From SXPK01 sp041168165 (GTDB taxonomy: Bacteria > Planctomycetota > UBA1135 > UBA2386): DNA of 19,658 bases. The position numbers and the translations under genes are program-made. Numbering within the stretch: the stretch's first letter is position 1; the number at the start of each line of letters is the position of its first letter. This document shows positions 1 to 5,839 of the stretch, one piece after another. The notes under the pieces were generated by a model. It worked only from the letters and a program-made list of their open reading frames with translations, did not search any database and was not told the origin of the DNA. The stretch spans positions 1 through 19,658 of the forward strand of contig JBEELK010000045.1 in assembly GCA_041168165.1 (NCBI GenBank), written 5' to 3'.

Positions 1-22
1 CGCGCTCTCGCGCGCACGCTGC

Positions 23-655
23 TCAGGCCAACGTCTCTAGGTTGAACTTCGCATCGACGTCGTTGGCGTCGATCTGCAGCGCCTTCTGGAAGCAGACCTT
101 GGCGTCCGCGCCGCGGCCCATCTTCCACAGGCACACGCCGCGGTTGTTCCACGTCTGCGCGTCCGTTGCGCGGATCGCGAGCGAGCGGCCGAAGCACGTC
201 TCGGCGTCGGCAAACTGGCTCTGGCCGAATAGGACCATGCCCATGTTGAACCACGCTTCGTCGTTGCCCGGCTCGGCGCTCAGCACCGCCTGGAACGCCT
301 GCGTGGCGCCGCCGTCATTGCCCGTCAGGTAGCGCACGACACCGAGTTGGTGCCAGTGCTCGGTCTCCGTCGGAGCCATCGCGACAGCGGCCTCGAGGTG
401 CGGCAGCGCCTTCTCGTAGATGCCCTGCGTCATGTAGGCCTCGGCCGACGTGCGGTGGATCTCCGCGAGCTTGCTATCGAGCTCGCCGAGCGACGCCTCG
501 AGCTCGCGCTTCTTGGCATCGCTCACCGGCTCGACAACGAGCGGCGGCACGCCCTGCGCCTCGCGCAGGTCCTTGATGCGGGTCGGGATCGGAAGGAAGC
601 CAGTGCGCGGAGTCGCGCCGCTCTGGGTCTTGGTGTTCTGCGTCGTGATCGTCAT
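23..655 (-). CDS. TPR repeat protein (about four TPRs)
   Basis: A 210-residue protein. After a polar N-terminus (about 1-60) it contains four consecutive 34-residue tetratricopeptide units at about 64-97, 98-131, 132-165 and 166-199. These show the usual W/Y, G, A and P spacing (for example AWFNMGMVLF and TWNNRGVCLW). TPRs form helical scaffolds for protein binding; no enzyme domain is visible. The frame stays open far upstream, but the start at 655 is chosen because GAGGAAA (661-667 on the complement) lies 5 nt before that ATG and the sequence upstream of it is low-quality Arg-rich antisense. The start lies 26 nt after the stop of the upstream glycosyltransferase gene on the same strand, so the two are probably co-transcribed. 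No signal peptide is seen, so it is probably cytoplasmic. A role as partner of the glycosyltransferase is inferred from position only. Confidence 0.85.
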   Translation of the reverse strand: MTITTQNTKTQSGATPRTGFLPIPTRIKDLREAQGVPPLVVEPVSDAKKRELEASLGELDSKLAEIHRTSAEAYMTQGIYEKALPHLEAAVAMAPTETEHWHQLGVVRYLTGNDGGATQAFQAVLSAEPGNDEAWFNMGMVLFGQSQFADAETCFGRSLAIRATDAQTWNNRGVCLWKMGRGADAKVCFQKALQIDANDVDAKFNLETLA

Positions 656-660
656 CGTTC

Positions 661-667
661 TTTCCTC
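661..667 (-). promoter_or_regulatory. Shine-Dalgarno site of the TPR gene
   Basis: GAGGAAA on the complement, 5 nt before the ATG at 655. It decides this start over the much longer upstream open frame. Confidence 0.75.
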
Positions 668-681
668 GTCGGTTGGGGCCG

Positions 682-3177
682 TCAGATGGCGGCCAGAATT
701 CGTTCCATGCGCGCCGCCTCGTCGACGGCGCCCTTCTTGTTCAAGAGGTCCGCCGCGCGGCGGCCCATTCGCTTGGCTTGATCCGCGCAGCCGATGCGCT
801 GCAGGATCAACGTGGCTTGCTGGCACGCGCCCGCGGAGTCGGGGCGGCGCTGCAGGTAGCTGGTCAAGGTCTGCAATGCCGACGCAGCGTCGCCCTTGCC
901 GAGCTGCATCTTGGACAGAGCCATCTGGCCGACCTCGTAGTCCGGCGCGAGTTCGCACGCGCGCTGCGCAATGCGCTCGGCGCGCGCAAGATCGCCCTTC
1001 TGCCACAGCGCTTGCGCGATGCCGATCAGCGACACGTGGCTCGTGACGCCTTCTTCGACGGGCACGACCAAGGTCTGGCCGCGATACGCGAGGCAGCGAC
1101 GGAAGTGCGCGATCGCCGCATCCGGCTGCCCTTGTTGGAGCATCAGGTTGGCAGCGATGTAGTGCAGGTTGGGCGTCGGCAGATAGCGACGCAGCGCCTC
1201 ATCGATGACCGCGAGCGCGCGATCGGTCTCGCCAACGCGCGCGCTTTCGAGAGCGCACAATGCCGCGACTTCGGCGGCATACGGCAACTCGCGCGGCAGC
1301 GACGGCGCGCCGATGCGAATCTGCGTCAGGCACTCTTCGAGCAACCTGCGCGAATCCGCTTCGCGGCCAGACAGACGACGCAAGAAGTCGCCGTACTTGT
1401 AGAGGCAGTAGATGTCGCCAGGGCTGACCGCGAGCTGCTTCTTGAACAGGCGCTCGTTGCGCTCGTTCTTGTTGCGGCTGTCGATGACCTCGTTGGAGTA
1501 GCCGTGGTGCTCGACTTCGAGTTCGCACGTCGACAACGCGAGACCTTGCTTCGCGCCGATGCGAACCAGCGAAGGCGTGACCTGCTCGTGGATGACGTTC
1601 TGGTAGCGAACGTCCGGCAAGTTGCGGAACAGGCGCACCATCATCACGCCTGCGGTCTTGCCGCCGGAGTAGACGTTGACGAAGCGCATGTGGTAGCCAG
1701 CGGCCGCTGGGTCCTGCGCGAGCGTCTCGATCTGCTCCTTGCTGCCATCGAGCAAGAACTCGTCGGCGTCGAGCACGAGGATCCAATCGCCCGTCGCTTG
1801 CTCGATGCCTGCGTTGCGCGGCGCGGAGAAGTCCTCGTCCCACGCGCGATGAATGACCTTCGCGCCAAACGACTTGGCGATCTCGACCGTGCGATCCTTG
1901 CTGCCCGTGTCGACGATGATGATCTCGTCGACGCACGGCGCGGCGCGGCGCAGGCACTCCGGCAAGAAGCGCTCTTCGTCGCGCGCGATCATGCACAGCG
2001 ACACGCGCGGCTTGCGGCCGTTCCACGGCGGCGTCGCCACCGCATGCTTCGCGGCGGCTGCGGGCCGAATGTTGGCGGCTTCGATCGGTTGCCAATGCGC
2101 GATCATCGCGCGGGCTTCGCGTTCGAACTCAGCGGGAGCCTCGATCGGCGAAGCCGGCGACGCGAATGCGCCATCGACGACGGCGATGCCTTGCGACGCG
2201 GCTTCGAGCCGCATCCAGTGTTCTTCCAACGCGACGCGCGTGTTGGCGCGGCGCGGCAATGGGCCAGCGAGCAGCGCGGACAGCCGCGGCATCATCGCGC
2301 CCGAAAGATCGCCAGGCAGAGCTGGCTCGCCGTTCACAGCAGGAACGGCAATGCCGAGCGCCGCTTGCAGCGACAACTCGAGGAACATCGCGGCGGACGC
2401 CGTGGCGCCAGCGCGCAAGAACCAAACCGCTTCACCGCGCGCATCCGCAATGCCGCGCGACCATGCTTCTGCCTCAGACGCGCCGTCGCAGACGACGACT
2501 TCCCAATCGCTCGGCAAGAACGCGCAAACGCACGACGCCGTGCGTTGCTGCATGCGCGCATCGCCGATGCCGATCAGAACAGTGCCAGCGAGCGACTGCC
2601 GCTTGCTGCAGCGGATCCAGAAGCGCGAAGCAGGAGCGCCATCGAGCCACGCGAGCGGCACGAGGCCTTGTTCGAACATCGCGGTCGAGAAGCCGTCGCG
2701 CACTTCGCCCTTCGCAGCGGGCACGCGCACGACATCGTCGATGACGAGCCCCGCCGCGTCGCACGCGAGCAGCGCGCGTTGCAGCGACATCGGACGCGTC
2801 GGATCCGTCGGGCTGCCCGCGGGATCGAACGTGCCAGGACGTCCCTCCACCACCGAACGCAGCTGACGCACCGATTGCTCGTTGTCGATGTCGAGCACGA
2901 GCTGCCCGCCATCGGTCAACATCGCAGCCAAGCGGCGCGCGAACGCTTCGATCGGCCCCATCGACTCGGTGAACGCCGACACCTCGATCGCCTCGATCGA
3001 GCCGTTCGAGTTCGCCAGCGAGGCGAGGTTGGCGGGCAGCCGCAGCACAGACCCCGAGCCTGCCGCGATCGCGGGGAAGCCAGGGACCGCGCCGCGAAAG
3101 CCGGTCGGTTGTACGTTTGCGTCTGCCACTGTCCTTTGCCGCATCACCGGCGAATGCACGGGATGCCGCGGCGTCAT
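682..3177 (-). CDS. Multidomain family 2 glycosyltransferase with TPR C-terminus
   Basis: An 831-residue protein if the ATG at 3177 is used; an ATG at 3144 is also possible, and neither has a clear SD. Residues about 388-560 form a GT2 (GT-A fold) domain of the SunS/WaaE-like type. It begins RVSLCMIARDEE, has IVDTGSKDRT and the metal-binding D-A-D at 470-472 (VLDADEF), then VIHEQV near 529 and HHGY near 557. About 580-820 is TPR-like helical repeats. Before these lie two odd regions. About 40-155 resembles the C-terminal half of a SAM methyltransferase (LTDGGQLVLDIDN, then LLACDAAGLVIDDV) without a glycine-rich motif I. About 197-345 resembles a degenerate GT-A domain (DWEVVVCDGAS, GEAVWFLRAGA) lacking a DxD. 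The protein is presumably cytoplasmic and transfers a nucleotide-sugar glycosyl group; the acceptor is unknown. The frame is open further upstream but would overlap the divergent gene at 3381. The two N-terminal assignments are inferences. Confidence 0.85.
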   Translation of the reverse strand: MTPRHPVHSPVMRQRTVADANVQPTGFRGAVPGFPAIAAGSGSVLRLPANLASLANSNGSIEAIEVSAFTESMGPIEAFARRLAAMLTDGGQLVLDIDNEQSVRQLRSVVEGRPGTFDPAGSPTDPTRPMSLQRALLACDAAGLVIDDVVRVPAAKGEVRDGFSTAMFEQGLVPLAWLDGAPASRFWIRCSKRQSLAGTVLIGIGDARMQQRTASCVCAFLPSDWEVVVCDGASEAEAWSRGIADARGEAVWFLRAGATASAAMFLELSLQAALGIAVPAVNGEPALPGDLSGAMMPRLSALLAGPLPRRANTRVALEEHWMRLEAASQGIAVVDGAFASPASPIEAPAEFEREARAMIAHWQPIEAANIRPAAAAKHAVATPPWNGRKPRVSLCMIARDEERFLPECLRRAAPCVDEIIIVDTGSKDRTVEIAKSFGAKVIHRAWDEDFSAPRNAGIEQATGDWILVLDADEFLLDGSKEQIETLAQDPAAAGYHMRFVNVYSGGKTAGVMMVRLFRNLPDVRYQNVIHEQVTPSLVRIGAKQGLALSTCELEVEHHGYSNEVIDSRNKNERNERLFKKQLAVSPGDIYCLYKYGDFLRRLSGREADSRRLLEECLTQIRIGAPSLPRELPYAAEVAALCALESARVGETDRALAVIDEALRRYLPTPNLHYIAANLMLQQGQPDAAIAHFRRCLAYRGQTLVVPVEEGVTSHVSLIGIAQALWQKGDLARAERIAQRACELAPDYEVGQMALSKMQLGKGDAASALQTLTSYLQRRPDSAGACQQATLILQRIGCADQAKRMGRRAADLLNKKGAVDEAARMERILAAI

Positions 3178-3380
3178 CGGCAGATCCGCGCCAACAACTT
3201 CAGTTCGAGACCGCGTCTCCTGGGGCGGGCGGACGAAATCGTGGAGATTTTGGGCAGGGGCCGATTGGCTTGCATCGACGCCCGCGAAGGTCTCCACAGG
3301 CCGTCTGGCGCGAACGGCTCGTCCTTCCATCCAGCATCCGGAGCGCGACAGGGAGGCCAACCCGATACCCTCTGCGCCCC
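3178..3380. other. Divergent intergenic region (203 bp)
   Basis: The longest non-coding gap in the window, between the divergent glycosyltransferase and NYN genes. It must hold promoters in both directions, but I see no convincing -35/-10 pair. The only item of note is ATACCCT at 3365-3371, 9 nt before the ATG at 3381. A loose 7-bp inverted match (GTGGAGA about 3241, TCTCCAC about 3292) is probably chance. Confidence 0.5.
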
Positions 3381-4133
3381 ATGGAACCAGCAACCCCGCA
3401 GCGCCGCTTCGCCGTGCTGATCGACGCCGACAACGTCTCGGCGTCCGCCCTCGAAGGCCTGATCGCCGAGATCGCCAATTACGGCGTCGCGCTGGTTAAG
3501 CGCATCTACGGCGACTGGACGCTGCCCAACCTCAAGTCGTGGAAACAGCAACTGCTTGAGCACGCGATCCAGCCGATCCAGCAGTTCCGCTACACGACGG
3601 GCAAGAACGCGACGGATAGCGCGCTGATCATCGACGCGATGGACTTGCTGTATCGCGCGAAGCTCGATGGCTTCTGCCTCGTGTCGAGCGACAGCGACTT
3701 CACGCGACTCGCCTCGCGCATCCGCGAAGAAGGCCTGATGGTGATCGGCTGCGGCGAACGCAAGACGCCGCGCGCATTCGTGACGGCGTGCGATCGCTTC
3801 GTGTTCACCGACATCCTTCGCGGCGCAGCGCCGGAGCCAGAAGCGCAGCCGAAGAAGTCCGCGACGGAGCTCAAGCACGACCGCAAGCTCGTGGACCTAC
3901 TGCGTTGGGCTGTCGAAGCCAGCGAAGACGAAGACGGCTGGGCCAACCTCGGCGCCGTCGGAGCCAAGATCATGTCGCAGCAACCGGACTTCGACTCGCG
4001 CAGCTACGGCTTCACAAAGCTGAGCCAGCTCGTCGAAGCGACCGGATTGTTCGACGTCGAACGCCAGACGAGCCAGACGGGACGCGTCGACATCTTCTTG
4101 CGCGAGATCGTGCAGCCGAAGGCGCGCCGCTGA
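3381..4133 (+). CDS. NYN (PIN-like) domain protein with C-terminal OST-HTH/LOTUS domain
   Basis: A 250-residue protein. Residues about 8-147 are a NYN domain of the LabA/DUF88 type. Its expected acidic residues are present: D15 and D17 in VLIDADN, D79 in KNATDSALIIDAMD, and D104/D106 in VSSDSDFTRL. These would coordinate a divalent metal for RNA cleavage. Residues about 163-243 (KLVDLLRWAVE to VDIFLREI) match the OST-HTH/LOTUS fold, a predicted RNA-binding winged helix. The domain pair is a known bacterial architecture whose substrates are mostly undefined; the role here is predicted ribonuclease or RNA binding. The ATG at 3381 is chosen because the NYN strand starts at once after it. There is no SD, but a TACCCT box lies 9 nt upstream, so the transcript may be leaderless. 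It is followed by birA on the same strand. Confidence 0.9.
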   Translation: MEPATPQRRFAVLIDADNVSASALEGLIAEIANYGVALVKRIYGDWTLPNLKSWKQQLLEHAIQPIQQFRYTTGKNATDSALIIDAMDLLYRAKLDGFCLVSSDSDFTRLASRIREEGLMVIGCGERKTPRAFVTACDRFVFTDILRGAAPEPEAQPKKSATELKHDRKLVDLLRWAVEASEDEDGWANLGAVGAKIMSQQPDFDSRSYGFTKLSQLVEATGLFDVERQTSQTGRVDIFLREIVQPKARR

Positions 4134-4160
4134 TCTGAGCGCGACTACGGCACGGGCAAC

Positions 4161-4193
4161 TTGCCAACACAGACGCGGTGTTGTGCGTATCAT
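4161..4193 (+). promoter_or_regulatory. Possible promoter of birA
   Basis: TTGCCA (4161-4166) and TATCAT (4188-4193) resemble -35 and -10 hexamers, but the 21-nt spacer is longer than the usual 17. The -10-like box ends 15 nt before the GTG at 4209, which would give a very short leader. Confidence 0.25.
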
Positions 4194-4208
4194 CCCGCTC
4201 CAGCACCC

Positions 4209-4991
4209 GTGCCTCCGCTTCGATATCCCCCGCTTTCCGCAGCCGACTCAGGCCTCGCGTCGCGACTTCGCTCGACGACGCGATTCTTGCGGCTCGTCCA
4301 CGTGCCGACGTGCAAGTCGACGCAGGACCTCGCCGCCGCGGATGACAGCAAGGAGTGGATGATCTTCTGGTCGGATCACCAGGAAGCGGGTCGCGGCAGG
4401 CAGCAGCGGCCGTGGCACGATCAACCGGGGCTCGACATCGCAGCGACGTTCTCGATCCACGCGGACCTGCCGCTTCCGATCGCTCTGCCCGTCATCCTGC
4501 CGCTCTGCGTCAAAGACGCGGTCGCTCCCATGCTCGGCGCTGCAGCCTCGCGCCTGCGCATCAAGTGGCCCAACGATCTACTGCTCGACGGCAAGAAGCT
4601 CGCGGGCGTGCTCATCGACGCGGATGCACAGCGCCCGATGCGCTACCGCATCGGCGTCGGCATCAACGTGAATGGCCATCTGCCGCCCGTCGAAGTGCCG
4701 GAGGTCGCGATCTCGATGCGCATGGCGACGGGCGCGCTGCATGACCGTGGCGCGTTGCTGGAAGGACTCGCGCGCGCGATCGACCGCACGGTGACGGCGC
4801 TGCAACAGGGCCGCACTGCAGAGTTCGAGCAGCGCTACGCCGACGGCCTCGGCCTCGTCGGCAAGCGCGTGCTCGTGCGCGCCGGCGACATCGCAACGGG
4901 CGTACTGGAGTCGATTGGATTCGATGGGCTCCGGCTCGACGGCGGCCGCGCCTTCTCGCTCGCGCAAATCACCGAGTTGCGCGCCGAGTGA
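4209..4991 (+). CDS. birA: Biotin-[acetyl-CoA-carboxylase] ligase (BirA, no DNA-binding domain)
   Basis: Joins biotin to ATP as biotinyl-5'-AMP, then transfers it to the lysine of biotin carboxyl carrier proteins. Numbered from the GTG at 4209 (260 aa), the catalytic domain shows the adenylate/biotin loop GRGRQQRPW at about 61-69, KWPNDLLLDGKKLAGVLID from about 119 with the essential lysine, and GVGINVN at about 149-155. A short C-terminal beta domain follows (KRVLVRAGDIATGVL). No N-terminal helix-turn-helix is present, so this is a monofunctional ligase that should not repress biotin genes. The start is uncertain: the frame opens with TTG at 4161, but those codons overlap promoter-like sequence and give a Cys/Pro-rich leader unlike the family. 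GTG 4209 has no SD. It lies 75 nt after the NYN gene and converges with the Fic-like gene. Confidence 0.92.
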   Translation: MPPLRYPPLSAADSGLASRLRSTTRFLRLVHVPTCKSTQDLAAADDSKEWMIFWSDHQEAGRGRQQRPWHDQPGLDIAATFSIHADLPLPIALPVILPLCVKDAVAPMLGAAASRLRIKWPNDLLLDGKKLAGVLIDADAQRPMRYRIGVGINVNGHLPPVEVPEVAISMRMATGALHDRGALLEGLARAIDRTVTALQQGRTAEFEQRYADGLGLVGKRVLVRAGDIATGVLESIGFDGLRLDGGRAFSLAQITELRAE

Positions 4992-5008
4992 GCCTGCGCT
5001 GCGCCAGA

Positions 5009-5026
5009 GCGCTCAGCGCGCTCAGC
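5009..5026. repeat. Tandem duplication of a 9-bp unit across a stop codon
   Basis: GCGCTCAGC occurs twice in direct tandem (5009-5017, 5018-5026). The TCA in the second copy (5022-5024) is the TGA stop of the Fic-like gene on the complement. The first copy supplies a second in-frame TGA three codons further on. Confidence 0.85.
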
Positions 5027-5801
5027 GCCCTTCGCGGATGCAGTCGAGCATGCGGGCTTCCCACGGCGCCATTCGCGTCGGCGCTGGGCTCGCAACAAAG
5101 CGAGGCATCGCTTCGCGGTCCGCGCTCTCTGGCATCAGCATCGGGTAGCCGCGCGCGAGCAGCCAACTGCACATCGCCAGCCATGCCATGGGCACGTTGA
5201 GATCCGGGAACGGAGCGATGCGCGCAAAGCGCCACAGGATGCGGAAGCCCTGGCGCAACGGGTGGAGCCGATCAAACGCCGACGGCGCGTCGAAGTAACG
5301 ATTGCCGTAGTCGAAGCGATCGAGCGCCGCGGTCAGTTCTGCAGGCCGCGGATGCTGCACGTAGAGCATTCCGTCCCACGGCTGGTCGATGCGGAGCGCG
5401 TTGTTGCGGAAGCGTGGAAGCCCCCGTGTCATCGTTTTGAACAGCTCCACCAAGAACCACCCGTCGGGCGCTCGACCCTGGCTCGCGCGATCGCGCATCA
5501 TCTCGAGCACATCGACGAGGCCGAACAGCAGCTGGCTCTCCTGGCTCGCCGGCATCAGGCGGCGGCTCGAGCCTTCCAACACTTCGATGGCATCGCTGTC
5601 TTGGACCGTGAAGCCGCGCAGACGAAGAAGTGCCGCCATGAACAGCGGATCGACCGAAGAAGGCCGGAAGAGCTTGTCGTGGTATAGATGTGCGCTCTGC
5701 AGCATCTCTTGCTCGATGTCTCCGTCGAATCCTGCGATGCGCTGCACCAGCGCGATGTCGAGGCGGTCGATCAGCGACCCGGGCATTGCTGCTTCACTCA
5801 T
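5022..5801 (-). CDS. Fic/DOC-fold protein with degenerate catalytic motif (predicted pseudoenzyme)
   Basis: A 259-residue protein (254 if the second ATG, at 5786, is used). The order of elements matches Fic proteins. An IEVLEG stretch at 72-77 sits where class II Fic proteins carry the inhibitory [S/T]xxxE[G/N] helix. GLPRFRNNALRI at about 127-138 matches the GxxRxxxVxI strand. LRQGFRILWRFARIAPF then leads into the core loop, followed by WLLARGYPML (about 213-222) like the family's L-x-x-GYP helix. The canonical HPFxDGNGR loop reads APFPDLNVP at 196-204. The catalytic His is Ala, both glycines are Leu/Val and the Arg is Pro, so AMP transfer as in normal Fic enzymes is very unlikely. The residues between are well preserved, which argues against simple decay. 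No signal peptide or membrane segment is seen. The function is unknown; a binding or regulatory role is inferred. It is divergent from the AsmA-like gene. Confidence 0.72.
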   Translation of the reverse strand: MSEAAMPGSLIDRLDIALVQRIAGFDGDIEQEMLQSAHLYHDKLFRPSSVDPLFMAALLRLRGFTVQDSDAIEVLEGSSRRLMPASQESQLLFGLVDVLEMMRDRASQGRAPDGWFLVELFKTMTRGLPRFRNNALRIDQPWDGMLYVQHPRPAELTAALDRFDYGNRYFDAPSAFDRLHPLRQGFRILWRFARIAPFPDLNVPMAWLAMCSWLLARGYPMLMPESADREAMPRFVASPAPTRMAPWEARMLDCIREGR

Positions 5802-5831
5802 ATATACGTCTCAGTTCGGGACCACAGGCAA
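5801..5831 (-). promoter_or_regulatory. Possible promoter of the Fic-like gene
   Basis: On the complement, TTGCCT (5831-5826) and TATATA (5806-5801) lie 19 nt apart. The TATATA overlaps the first ATG (5801-5799). If it is a real -10 box, transcription would begin near 5793 and translation would have to start at the second ATG, 5786. This AT-rich palindrome could also serve the divergent AsmA-like gene at 5840. Confidence 0.3.
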
Positions 5832-5839
5832 GGTAGCAC

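Noticed and set aside
1..14. Hairpin CGCGC-TCTC-GCGCG after the TPR gene stop
   Set aside because: Only a 5-bp stem in extremely GC-rich sequence, and the window edge hides any T-tract.
673..3420. A 915-codon open frame on the plus strand
   Set aside because: It is the exact antisense of the glycosyltransferase gene, very rich in Arg/Ala/Asp/His, with no domain. It is a by-product of high GC with few stops.
4996..5019. GCGCTG...CAGCGC stem between birA and the Fic-like gene
   Set aside because: A 6-bp stem with a 12-nt loop is too weak to call a terminator, and it is confounded by the 9-bp tandem repeat there.
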